Below are positions 52,053 through 61,400 of a DNA stretch of 64,000 bases, one piece after another. Positions within the stretch are counted from its first letter, which is position 1. Each line of letters opens with the position of its first letter. This stretch comes from Marinospirillum alkalitolerans (GTDB taxonomy: Bacteria; Pseudomonadota; Gammaproteobacteria; Pseudomonadales; Halomonadaceae), in contig NZ_JBANFI010000007.1 in the NCBI RefSeq assembly GCF_045055655.1, positions 62,001-126,000 on the forward strand. The letters run 5' to 3'. The notes beneath the pieces are model-generated. The model saw only the letters and a program-made list of their open reading frames with translations. It was not told the DNA's origin and ran no database searches. The translations under genes and the position numbers were made by a program.

Positions 52053-54278
52053 ATGCGATCGATCAAGGCTATCTTCGCTGCGGCCCGATCCGGCTGGAGT
52101 TTAGAGTTTGCGTTACTTCTACCTATTTTACTGGTGCTGGTCTTAACTGGCTTGTGGGGCGGCATCGCCATCTATTCGATTAAACATCAGGCGGAAGTTA
52201 CACGCCGCGCACAAGAGCAGGATTTATCGACCCTGACCCTCGCGGCTGATTTCACTCGTTCGGCTGCTTTGGTGCATGCTCAGGTCATGGAAGCCTTGAA
52301 TCAGGCTCAGTACAGTCAAATCAGTGAGCTAGAGCTTTATTTTCAGCATAGTGATATCAGCGAAAATCTGGCGCAGCTCAATCAGCAGGTGGATGCCTTG
52401 GCCAGCTCGGCCTTAATCCGAGCGGTTAATCATGGGAGCAGCGGTCTGCTGCGTGAAGCCTTTCAGGATTATCGCCGCTTTGTGGTGATGGCCACGGACA
52501 TCGTCACGGTTGACCCATCACGGGCGCAGCATTATGTCAGCGCCGCGCAGGATCAATTCATTTACTTCTCCAACTATGCCCAACGTATTCAGCAGCTGCT
52601 CTCGGCACGGACGCTGGAGCAGCAGCAGGGGGCTTATCGCCAGGTGCACACCTATCTTGATCGTCTGGCTTGGCTGGCCTTACTGAGTTTTGTGGTGATG
52701 ATGGGGTTGGCGCTGCTCCTGGCCCTGCGTATGACCCGGCGTTTGCGCGCGATTACCGAAGCCCTGCTCAGCTTGGCACACAGCCAGCAGCAGGGCGTGC
52801 CCTCACTGGAGGCCATGCAGCAGATCGAGCAGCAGTGTCAGAATGAATTTGGTGCGATGGCGCAGGCCCTGCTGAGACTCAGAGATGCAGAGCGAGAAAA
52901 GCGTTTGGCGCAGGAGCAGGTGCACCATCTGGCCTATTATGACAGCCTGACCCAGCTACCCAATCGGCGTTTAATGGCCGAACATTTACGCCACTCCGTA
53001 CAAAGCAGTCGTCAGGTGCACCAGTGGGGCGCGCTGCTGATTTTCGATCTCGATCATTTTAAAAGCATTAATGAGTCTGAAGGCCATCCGCTCGGTGATC
53101 AACTGCTGCTGGAAGTGGCGCAGCGTCTGTGCTCCTTGGTCGAGGCCAGCCCCTTGATTGGCCGCCTCGGTGGCGATGAGTTTGCCATCCTGCTGGATGC
53201 CTTGGCAGAGCAGCCGCAGCGAGCTGCCAATCTGGCTGAGGACTTTGCAGAAGACCTGTTGGCCCTGCTGGCACAACCTTATGTGCTAAGCGAAAGCAGC
53301 TATCAGATTACGGCCAGTATGGGCATTGTTTTATTCGATGGCCGCGAGCATTCAGCAGATGACCTACTGCGCTTTGCTGATTCGGCCATGTACTTGGCCA
53401 AACAGCGCGGCCGTAACCAATGGTGCTTTTATGATCCTGAGATCCAATCGGCATTAGAGGCGCGCAACCAGCTCGAAAGAGACTTGCGTTTGGCCGTCGA
53501 GACTCAGCAGCTGTTTTTGGTCTATCAGCTGCAGGTGGATATTGAAGGTCGTCCCTTTGGTGCCGAAGCGCTGCTACGTTGGCAGCACCCTCAGCAGGGC
53601 TTGATTTCACCGGCTGATTTCATCCCTCTGGCCGAAGAAAGTGGGTTGATTATCCCGATTGGTTATCAGGTTCTGCGCACCGCCTGCGAGCAGCTGGTGC
53701 GCTGGCAGGCCCACCCTGCAACGGATCATCTTACGTTGGCGGTGAATGTGAGCGCGAAGCAGTTTGCGCAAGCGGATTTTGTTGCGCAGGTGCTGAATAT
53801 TCTTCAGCAGACACAAGCGCCGAGGCACTTGCTGAAACTTGAGCTGACAGAAAGCATGGTGCTGACCCAGGTCGAGGAAACCATCGAGAAGATGCATCAC
53901 ATTAAAGCTCTTGGGCTGGCCTTCTCGATGGATGATTTTGGGACGGGTTATTCCTCGCTCCAGTACTTAAAGCGTCTGCCCCTAGATCAGCTTAAAATCG
54001 ATCAATCCTTTGTGCGTGATCTACAGCATGAGGATGATGCCACCATCGTGCGCACCATTATTGCGATGGGCAAGGCGCTGAATTTGCAGGTGATCGCGGA
54101 AGGTGTCGAAACCCGTGAGCAGCAGGATTTTCTAGCGCGCTATGCCTGCGATGCCTTTCAAGGCTATCTCTTCTGCCGCCCTGAGCTGGCAGAGGAGATC
54201 ACCCAGCGGTTGCAGCAGTATGCCATTGCCCACCCTGCCCCGTGGATGATGGAAGCACCCTCAACTGCCGATTTTTGA
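52053..54278 (+). CDS. Membrane GGDEF-EAL protein (c-di-GMP cyclase/phosphodiesterase)
   Basis: A 741-residue protein. Two transmembrane helices (about residues 18-43 and 208-232) flank a helical periplasmic sensor. A HAMP-like linker leads to GGDEF (R-L-G-G-D-E-F near 373), which keeps its catalytic residues but lacks the R-x-x-D inhibitory site. The EAL domain (E-A-L-L-R near 503) keeps E-L-T-E-S, D-D-F-G-T-G-Y-S-S near 626 and A-E-G-V-E-T, so phosphodiesterase activity is expected. Both activities could be real. The ATG at 52053 has a weak ribosome site; the longer frame begins inside the phosphatase gene. Confidence 0.88.
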   Translation: MRSIKAIFAAARSGWSLEFALLLPILLVLVLTGLWGGIAIYSIKHQAEVTRRAQEQDLSTLTLAADFTRSAALVHAQVMEALNQAQYSQISELELYFQHSDISENLAQLNQQVDALASSALIRAVNHGSSGLLREAFQDYRRFVVMATDIVTVDPSRAQHYVSAAQDQFIYFSNYAQRIQQLLSARTLEQQQGAYRQVHTYLDRLAWLALLSFVVMMGLALLLALRMTRRLRAITEALLSLAHSQQQGVPSLEAMQQIEQQCQNEFGAMAQALLRLRDAEREKRLAQEQVHHLAYYDSLTQLPNRRLMAEHLRHSVQSSRQVHQWGALLIFDLDHFKSINESEGHPLGDQLLLEVAQRLCSLVEASPLIGRLGGDEFAILLDALAEQPQRAANLAEDFAEDLLALLAQPYVLSESSYQITASMGIVLFDGREHSADDLLRFADSAMYLAKQRGRNQWCFYDPEIQSALEARNQLERDLRLAVETQQLFLVYQLQVDIEGRPFGAEALLRWQHPQQGLISPADFIPLAEESGLIIPIGYQVLRTACEQLVRWQAHPATDHLTLAVNVSAKQFAQADFVAQVLNILQQTQAPRHLLKLELTESMVLTQVEETIEKMHHIKALGLAFSMDDFGTGYSSLQYLKRLPLDQLKIDQSFVRDLQHEDDATIVRTIIAMGKALNLQVIAEGVETREQQDFLARYACDAFQGYLFCRPELAEEITQRLQQYAIAHPAPWMMEAPSTADF

Positions 54279-54311
54279 GGTGAATTATTTTCACTCTAAT
54301 TCTTGATTGTC

Positions 54312-54326
54312 ATGAATTGAATTCAT
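54312..54326. repeat. Perfect 15-bp palindrome
   Basis: ATGAATT-G-AATTCAT is a perfect 7-1-7 palindrome, flanked further out by CACTCTAA / TTAGAGTG (near 54293 and 54329). It could be a protein-binding site or a weak terminator of the preceding gene. Confidence 0.5.
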
Positions 54327-54593
54327 TTTTAGAGTGGATTATGTCAAGGCTGACCCACTTCTGATCATTGTCGACACATCGCGCAGGTTTTTCTTTTCTC
54401 TAACGGACCTCTTCTCCGCCCCTTATCACTTATTCAGTCTTAAGGGCTGGCCTTCTCTCTGCCTGTGACGGATCTTTATTGTCAACAATCTTGCTTTTTT
54501 TCTTGCAGCTGAGCTTGCTGAATGGGTTTTTTGAGGAAGCAAAACTACACCATTTATGCGCTGCAGCAATTAAATTTGTCACAGGCGGTAGTC

Positions 54594-54636
54594 AAACTAC
54601 AAAAGGGCGCTTGTAGTTTCTTTACAACGACTTGTA
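54594..54636 (+). promoter_or_regulatory. Repeated TTGTA/TACAA elements, candidate operator and promoter of aceA
   Basis: A perfect inverted repeat AAACTACAA-N8-TTGTAGTTT (54594-54619) is followed by another TACAA (54623) and TTGTA (54632), giving four alternating half-sites. TTGTAG at 54611 could serve as a -35 with TATAGC 18 bases on as -10, placing the sites where a regulator would act. Confidence 0.45.
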
Positions 54637-54888
54637 TAGCCCAAAGTCGCGTTTGCAAAGGGCTGGCGGCTTGGTGCATAGTGAGCCCATAGCGAATAAC
54701 AAACGCCCGTTTAAAGCGCTGGATTGGAATTCATCAGCTCAACAAGAGTGGATTGCAATCCAGATCGTCGCAGGAAAAGTCCCGCCAAGGTGTCGACCAA
54801 GGCAGGCAGAAAAGAGACCGGAGATGCTCATCGCAAAATGGGGATTGAAGGTACAACCCTAACAGGCACACTCTGTAGAGGAAAAAGC

Positions 54889-56484
54889 ATGTCAACTTAT
54901 CAACAAGATATCGATGCAGTCGCACAACTGAAAAAAGCCAATGGCTCTGCCTGGGATGCGATCAATCCTGAATATGTTGCACGTATGCGTGCGCAGAACA
55001 AATTCAAGACTGGCCTGGACATTGCCAAGTACACTGCAGGCATCATGCGTCGTGACATGGCTGAATTCGACAAGGATAAAACCAAGTACACCCAATCTCT
55101 GGGTTGCTGGCATGGTTTTGTCGGTCAGCAAAAACTGATTTCGATTAAAAAGCACTTTGGTACCACTGAGCGTAAGTACCTCTATCTGTCAGGCTGGATG
55201 GTTGCTGCCCTGCGTTCTGAGTTCGGTCCTCTGCCTGACCAGTCGATGCACGAAAAAACCGTTGTGGCTGATCTGGTTGAAGAGCTCTACAAGTTCCTGC
55301 GTCAAGCGGATGCACGTGAACTGGGCGGCTTGTTCCGCGAGCTGGATAAAGCGCGTGAAGCTGGCGACAAAGCCAAAGAAGCCGAAGTGCAAAAGCAGAT
55401 CGACAACCACCAGACGCACGTTGTACCGATCATTGCCGACATCGATGCTGGTTTTGGTAACGCGGAAGCCACCTACCTGCTGGCCAAGAAAATGATCGAA
55501 GCCGGTGCTTGCTGCCTGCAGATCGAAAACCAAGTGGCTGACGAGAAGCAGTGTGGCCACCAGGACGGTAAAGTGACCGTGCCTCATGCCGACTTCCACG
55601 CTAAGCTGCGCGCTCTGCGTTATGCTTTCCTGGAACTGGGTGTTGATGATGGTGTCATCGTGGCTCGTACTGACTCTGAAGGTGCTGGTCTGACCAAAGA
55701 AATCGCGGTTGTGCGTGAGCCAGGCGATCAAGGCGACATCTACAACTCTTACCTGGATGTTGAAGTTGTGGCTCCAGAAGACACCAACCCAGGTGACGTT
55801 CTGATCAGCCGTGATGGTAAGCTGGTGCGTCCTAAGCGTTTGGCTTCTGGCCTGTACCAGTTCCGTGAAGGCACGGGTCACGAGCGTTGTGTCTTCGACT
55901 GTGTTGAAGCCATCAATGCCGGTGCTGACCTGCTGTGGATCGAAACCGCTGTACCGACTGTTCACGAAATCCGTGACATGATGAACGAAGTGCGTAAAGT
56001 CCACCCAGATGCCAAGCTGGTGTACAACAACTCGCCTTCTTTCAACTGGACACTGAACTTCCGTCAGCAAGTATTTGACGCTTGGGTTGAGCAAGGTAAA
56101 GACGTCTCTGCCTATGACCGTGCTGATCTGATGAACGCCAAGTATGACGATTCTGAACTGTCTGCTGAAGCCGACGCACGTGTTCGTACCTTCCAGGCGG
56201 ATTGCTCACGTGAAGCCAACGTGTTCCATCACCTGATCACGCTGCCGACCTACCACACCACGGCCCTGTCTGTTGACAACCTGGCCAAAGAGTACTTCGG
56301 TGATGCCGGTATGCTGGGTTATGTTGAAGGTGTACAGCGTAAGGAAATCCGTCAGGGTATCGCTTGTGTGAAGCACCAGAACATGTCTGGTTCTGACATC
56401 GGTGACGACCACAAGGAATACTACGCTGGTGAAGCGGCGCTGAAAGCTGGTGGTGCGAAAAACACCTCTAACCAGTTCAGCTAA
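54889..56484 (+). CDS. aceA: Isocitrate lyase (531-residue type)
   Basis: A 531-residue enzyme splitting isocitrate into glyoxylate and succinate, the first committed step of the glyoxylate bypass for growth on acetate and fatty acids. The active-site loop appears as E-K-Q-C-G-H, with D-I-D-A-G-F-G-N, Q-I-E-N-Q, A-R-T-D-S-E and N-N-S-P-S-F-N-W also present. The length matches the Pseudomonas-type AceA and exceeds the E. coli form by about 100 residues. GAGGAAAAAGC precedes the ATG at 54889. Codon choice is strikingly uniform (CGT, GGT, CTG, AAC), as for a highly expressed gene. No malate synthase adjoins it. Confidence 0.96.
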   Translation: MSTYQQDIDAVAQLKKANGSAWDAINPEYVARMRAQNKFKTGLDIAKYTAGIMRRDMAEFDKDKTKYTQSLGCWHGFVGQQKLISIKKHFGTTERKYLYLSGWMVAALRSEFGPLPDQSMHEKTVVADLVEELYKFLRQADARELGGLFRELDKAREAGDKAKEAEVQKQIDNHQTHVVPIIADIDAGFGNAEATYLLAKKMIEAGACCLQIENQVADEKQCGHQDGKVTVPHADFHAKLRALRYAFLELGVDDGVIVARTDSEGAGLTKEIAVVREPGDQGDIYNSYLDVEVVAPEDTNPGDVLISRDGKLVRPKRLASGLYQFREGTGHERCVFDCVEAINAGADLLWIETAVPTVHEIRDMMNEVRKVHPDAKLVYNNSPSFNWTLNFRQQVFDAWVEQGKDVSAYDRADLMNAKYDDSELSAEADARVRTFQADCSREANVFHHLITLPTYHTTALSVDNLAKEYFGDAGMLGYVEGVQRKEIRQGIACVKHQNMSGSDIGDDHKEYYAGEAALKAGGAKNTSNQFS

Positions 56485-56536
56485 GCTCCTTGAGTCGATA
56501 GGCTGATCTGCCTTGCTGTAGATCAGCCGCTGAATT

Positions 56537-56570
56537 AAAAAAGGCGACGCCGTTTGGGTGTCGCCTTTTT
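56537..56570 (+). terminator. Rho-independent terminator of aceA
   Basis: GGCGACGCC pairs with GGTGTCGCC (one G-T wobble) around a five-base loop, with AAAAAA before and TTTTT after, so it can work in both directions. Confidence 0.92.
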
Positions 56571-56631
56571 GCGTTAGAATCCATGCCCTTGGAATGCGTA
56601 ACCCGTGTTGAATCCACCTTGATAAAAAGTG

Positions 56632-57210
56632 ATGAAAGCGATGATTGAGACGCCTGTTTTTTTGCAAGATGCACAAGATATCCTGACTGAGCAAGGCTTC
56701 ACCACGAGCCAAATTTGGTACCACGGGACTTCTTCTGCTTTGGTCCCTGCGATTCTAGAGCAGGGTCTGAAGCGCTCGGGTGATCAGGCACTGGCCGCGC
56801 TGGAACAGAAAACACTGGCGACCATAGGGGATCAGTACCAGCCAGCTGTCGAGCCGGTATTTCTGACCCCCAGCCAAGAGCTGGCCTACTACTGGGCCTG
56901 CCAGACAGTGCGGCGGCGTGGAGTGCGCTTTGCCGGTGAAGAAACGCCGGTGGTCCTCGCGCTCACGCTGCCCGCCGATGTGGCACAGCAGGTCAGACCA
57001 GATGTTGGCGCGGCCAGTCTGTTGCTATTAGACGAAGGCGAGGCCTATCTGGCTTATTTGGCATCGATCTATCAGCGTTTAGGATTGAATCCGCCAGAAA
57101 TAGATCTTGCCAAGGCCGCTCGCGAGGATTATTTGCAGCAGCTGGGTATGGCCTATCTGGATGCGGATCTGCCCGCCAGCTGTGTGAGCCTCTGCCAGCC
57201 TTCCATCTAG
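56632..57210 (+). CDS. Uncharacterised protein with an ADP-ribosyltransferase-like H-G-T motif
   Basis: A 192-residue cytoplasmic protein that I cannot assign to a named family. Near residue 30 it has W-Y-H-G-T-S-S followed by I-L-E-Q-G-L, then V-F-L-T-P-S-Q-E-L-A-Y-Y-W-A about 45 residues on. This order resembles the first two NAD-binding elements of the ART fold (H-Y-[E/x] type, as in diphtheria-toxin-like and Tpt1/KptA relatives). A matching catalytic glutamate is not obvious; E-G-E-A-Y-L is one candidate. Start at the ATG at 56632, with ATG 56641 also possible; the ribosome site is weak. It stands alone between aceA and the efflux genes. Confidence 0.6.
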   Translation: MKAMIETPVFLQDAQDILTEQGFTTSQIWYHGTSSALVPAILEQGLKRSGDQALAALEQKTLATIGDQYQPAVEPVFLTPSQELAYYWACQTVRRRGVRFAGEETPVVLALTLPADVAQQVRPDVGAASLLLLDEGEAYLAYLASIYQRLGLNPPEIDLAKAAREDYLQQLGMAYLDADLPASCVSLCQPSI

Positions 57211-57262
57211 GCCGCCCGCCTGACTCGCTGTCTTCTTCTCTGTGCTGGATAGATGAGATTTC

Positions 57263-57291
57263 TTGACTGTTTAGACTCATCAGTCTAAGCT
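57263..57291 (+). promoter_or_regulatory. Efflux promoter containing a palindromic operator
   Basis: TTGACT (57263-57268) and TAAGCT (57286-57291) are 17 bases apart. Between and partly over them lies a perfect palindrome TTAGACT-CATC-AGTCTAA (57271-57288). This is the arrangement of a TetR-type repressor site. The start codon of the adaptor gene is about 50 bases downstream. Confidence 0.5.
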
Positions 57292-57341
57292 GCTGAGCTG
57301 ATTTAATCGTCTTGCCTCTCTATCTTGCCGGAGAAGAATTC

Positions 57342-58478
57342 ATGATGTCTGTGCACCGCTTATCCTTAGGGGGCCGCCTTGCGCTCTTAGCCTTGGTGAT
57401 TCCTTTCTTAACTGCCTGTGGTGATGAAAAACCAGCGGCAGGTTTTCAGTTTCCTCCTTCTGCCGTGACGGTGGAGCGTGTCACGCCGACCAGCGTGGAT
57501 GTCAAAGTGGAATATGCAGGGCGAGTGCGCGGTTCTCGTGAAGTCGAAGTGCGTGCGCGTGCGGGCGGCATCCTGGAAGAGCGTCTCTATGTCGAAGGCC
57601 AGATGGTAGAAGAAGGCGAGGCCCTGTTCCGTATCGATTCTGAGCCTTATGAAATTGCGCTGCGTCGCCAGCAGGCCGAACTCAGCAACGCGCAGGCTAA
57701 TCTGGAAAGTGCCAACCGTGAATGGCGGCGTATTTCTGACTTGTTCGCTCGTAACGCCGTCAGTGAGCGTGAACGAGATCAAGCCCAAACCGCGCGTGAG
57801 CTGGCTCAGGCTCAGGTCACCGTGGCTCAGGCTGCGGTGGCCGATGCGCAGCTGAATCTGCGTTATACCCATGTGGCCGCCCCCATTTCCGGTGTCACGG
57901 GTATGGAAAGTGTGCCCGAAGGCAGCTTGATTCAGCAGGGCGCCTTGCTGACCACCATCACCCAAAACCATCCAGCGCATGTCCACTTTGCCCTGCCAGA
58001 AACAGACGCCGCTGCACGCCAGCTGGCGCGTTCGGCGATGACAGGTGAAGAGCGCAATCATAGCTATCATGCGCGTTTGATGCTGCCTGGTGGTCAGGTC
58101 TATGAGCAAAGTGGTGCGGTGGATTTCACCAATAGCAGCATTGATCCGCGCACCGGCACGGTCACCGCACGGGCAGTCTTCCCGAATGGGGATCATCAGC
58201 TGGTGCCTGGCCAGTTTGTGCGTATTCAGCTGGTCCTGCAGCATCTGGATAACGTGTTCCTGATTCCACCGAGTGCCGTCGCTGATACCCGCTCAGGTTC
58301 ACAGGTCTTTGTTATCGATGATGAGCAGCTGGCTCAGGTGCGCGTGGTGGAGCTTGGCCCAGTGGTGGACGGGCGTCAGGTGATTCTGCGTGGTCTGGAA
58401 GCAGGGGACCGCCTCGTCGTGAATGGTCATGTCGCATTGCGTCCCGGTGCGCCAGTGGCCGTACAAAACGGAGAATAG
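57342..58478 (+). CDS. RND efflux periplasmic adaptor lipoprotein
   Basis: A 378-residue membrane-fusion protein of the AcrA/MexA type. The lipobox L-T-A-C at about residue 27 anchors it to the inner membrane. The barrel-sandwich half-motifs (R-A-R-A-G-G-I-L-E-E-R-L-Y-V-E-G-Q-M-V), an alpha-hairpin with heptads, and the P-I-S-G-V-T-G second half are visible, followed by the beta-barrel and membrane-proximal domains (P-G-Q-F-V-R-I). Start at the ATG at 57342 with GGAGAAGAATTC upstream. The pump gene follows four bases after the stop. Confidence 0.92.
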   Translation: MMSVHRLSLGGRLALLALVIPFLTACGDEKPAAGFQFPPSAVTVERVTPTSVDVKVEYAGRVRGSREVEVRARAGGILEERLYVEGQMVEEGEALFRIDSEPYEIALRRQQAELSNAQANLESANREWRRISDLFARNAVSERERDQAQTARELAQAQVTVAQAAVADAQLNLRYTHVAAPISGVTGMESVPEGSLIQQGALLTTITQNHPAHVHFALPETDAAARQLARSAMTGEERNHSYHARLMLPGGQVYEQSGAVDFTNSSIDPRTGTVTARAVFPNGDHQLVPGQFVRIQLVLQHLDNVFLIPPSAVADTRSGSQVFVIDDEQLAQVRVVELGPVVDGRQVILRGLEAGDRLVVNGHVALRPGAPVAVQNGE

Positions 58479-58482
58479 CGGT

Positions 58483-61400
58483 ATGCTACGTTTTTTTATT
58501 GATCGGCCCATTTTTGCCTCGGTGATCTCGATCATTATCGTGATTGCTGGCTTGGCCTCTTTACGCACTCTGCCTGTCGAGCAGTACCCCAATGTGGTGC
58601 CGCCTGAAATCGTCGTCAATGCCAGCTTTCCTGGTGCCAGCGCGCAGGTGATTGCCGAAGCCGTCGCGGCCCCTTTAGAGCAGGAGATCAACGGTGTTGA
58701 GAATATGCTCTATATGCAATCGAGCAGCACCGACTCAGGCAGCTTGACCATCACCGTGACTTTTGAAATGGGGACCGATCCAGATCAGGCCGCCATTAAC
58801 GTCAACAACCGTGTTCAGCGCGCTCTGCCGCGTTTGCCGCAGCGGGTGCGGGATCTGGGGGTATCCGTTCAGGCGCGCTCAACCAATATTCTGCTGGTGG
58901 CGGTCTTAACATCACCTGGTGGGGTGTATGACTCCCTCTATACCAGTAACTATGCGCTGCTGAATGTCCTCGATGAGCTGGTGCGCTTACCCGGTGTGGG
59001 TGAGGCGAGCCTGTTTGGTGCGCAAAACTACTCGATGCGGATCTGGCTGCGTCCTGATCTGCTGGCCCAGTTTGATCTCACCCCCAGCGATATTGCCGCT
59101 GCCTTGCGTGAGCAGAATGCGCAGTTTGCCGCCGGACGCATAGGGGCGGAGCCTTCTCCAGAAGATCAGGCTTTTACCTTTACCGTGACCACGCCCGGCC
59201 AGCTGGATTCAGCAGAAGCCTTTGAACAGATCATCCTGCGCTCGGATCAAGATGGCGGTACGCTGCGTTTAGGTGATGTGGCTCGCGTTGAGCTGGGCTC
59301 ACAAAACTACGATATCAGTGCCACCTATAATGGCGAAAGTGCGGTGCCGATGGCGGTTTATCTGCAGCCAGGTGCGAATGCGGTCGATACAGCCAAGCTG
59401 GTCAGAGAGACCTTTGCTCAGCTGGCCACGCGCTTTCCGGAAGGGATGGAATATACCATCCCCTATGACACCACCGAGTTCGTTGAGCTCTCGATTCGTG
59501 AGGTGGTGATCACACTGATCATTGCTGTCGTGCTGGTGGTTTTTGTCACCTTCCTGTTTTTGCAAAACCTGCGTGCCACGCTGATTCCTGTGGCGGCGAT
59601 TCCTGTGTCATTGATCGGGACCTTTGTCGGGATGACGGCCTTTGGCTTTTCCGTCAACCTGTTGACGCTCTTTGGTCTGGTGCTGGCCATCGGGATCGTG
59701 GTGGATAACGCGATTATCGTGATGGAAAACGTCGAGCGCTTGATTCATGAAGAAAGCATGAAGGCGCGTGAGGCGGCCATTAAAACGATGGAGCAGGTGG
59801 CCGGTGCGGTGGTCTCCTCCACGCTGGTACTGGTGGCGGTTTTTGCACCGGTGGCCTTTTTGGATGGTATGACCGGTGAGCTGTATCGCCAGTTTGCGGT
59901 GACCATTGCGGTATCGGTGGTGGTCTCGGGCCTCGTTGCTCTGACGCTGACCCCCGCCATGTGTGCGATGCTGCTCGATAAACAGCCTAAAGAACCGGCA
60001 GCGCCCTTTCGTCTCTTTAACCGCCTATTTGATGGTTTGACCAATGGTTTTGTGGCCCTTGTCGACTTCTTGCTGCGCCGCTGGGGCTTGGGTGTTCTGC
60101 TGTTTGCGGGCTTTATTGGCGCGACTGTTTTGGTCTTGGATCGCCTGCCTTCAGGACTGGTGCCAGCGGAGGATCAGGGGGTGGCACTGGTCGTCGGGCA
60201 GTTGCCGCCTTCTTCGGCCTTAGGGCGCACTGAGGCCACCAGCGATGTCTTGGCTGAGCGTTTGTTACAACTGCCTGATGTGCAGGAGTTCACCAGTATT
60301 GCCGGTTTTGACATTATTGCGGGTTCTTTGCGTACGAATGCGATGATCGGCTTTGCTAACTTGACTGATTGGAGTGAACGTACGCGTCCAGATCAGCAGG
60401 CTTCTGCGATTGCAGGCCAGATTATGGGCATCGGCTTTGGTATCCAAGAAGCCAATGTGTTTGCCTTTACACCACCGCCGATTCAAGGGCTGTCTTTGAC
60501 CGGTGGCGTTGAGGGCTTCTTGCAGATACGTGAAGATCGCACGCCAGAAGAAACCTTTGAGCTGGCGAATCGGATCGCGATGGCGGCCAATGCGCGTCCT
60601 GAGCTGGTGAATGCGCGCACGACGTTGGATACCAGTATTCCGCGCTATGTGGCCAGTGTTGACCGCGAAAAGGCCAAGGCGTTGGATGTACCGATTAACC
60701 AGATCTTTGAGGCCATGCAGAGTACCTTTGGTGCCCTCTATGTGAATGACTTCACCTATCTGGGACGCTTGTGGCAGGTCAATATGCAGTCAGAAGGTGA
60801 TTTCCGTAGTCAGCCGGATGATCTGCGTCGCGTCTTTGTGCGCTCGACGACAGGGGAGCTGATCCCTCTGAGTTCGCTGGTCACCATGGAGCGCACGACA
60901 GGGGCGGATATTATCAACCGTTTCAATATCTACCCAGCGGCCAAGTTGATGGCAGATCCAGCTCCTGGTTTTACCAGTGGTCAGGCAAAAGAAGCCTTAG
61001 AAGCGGTCATCGCTGAGTTTACTGGCGAAGCCGATATCCATCTGGGATGGATCGGTGAGGCCTTCCAGCTGGATGCAGCAGGCAATGCGGGTGCAGCGGC
61101 CTTTGCTATGGGCTTGCTGATGGTGTTCCTGATTCTGGCAGCCCAGTATGAGCGTTGGACTCTGCCTTTGGCGGTGGCTTCTGCGGTGCCCTTTGGTGTG
61201 TTGGGCGCAGCGTTGGCGGCGTTATTCAAGGGCTTCCCGAATGACATCTACTTTCAGGTGGGTCTGTTGGTATTGATCGGTTTGGCGGCCAAGAATGCGA
61301 TCTTGATCGTTGAATTTGCGGCGCAGAACCGTAAGCAGGGTATGAGTTCGACAGAAGCGGCCAGCAAGGCTGCGCGTCAGCGTTTCCGCGCGATTATCAT

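Larger units (their letters stand above)
54279..54888 (+). other. 610-bp leader of isocitrate lyase
   Basis: No gene is supported here. The stretch contains an AT-rich zone after the GGDEF-EAL stop with a perfect palindrome at 54312-54326, the candidate aceA operator at 54594-54636, and then a GC-rich transcribed-looking part up to the aceA ribosome site. In-frame codons upstream of the aceA ATG look non-coding in composition. Confidence 0.6.

Noticed and set aside
55189..56094. 301-codon minus-strand frame inside aceA
   Set aside because: Arises from the strong codon bias of isocitrate lyase; no recognisable protein features.
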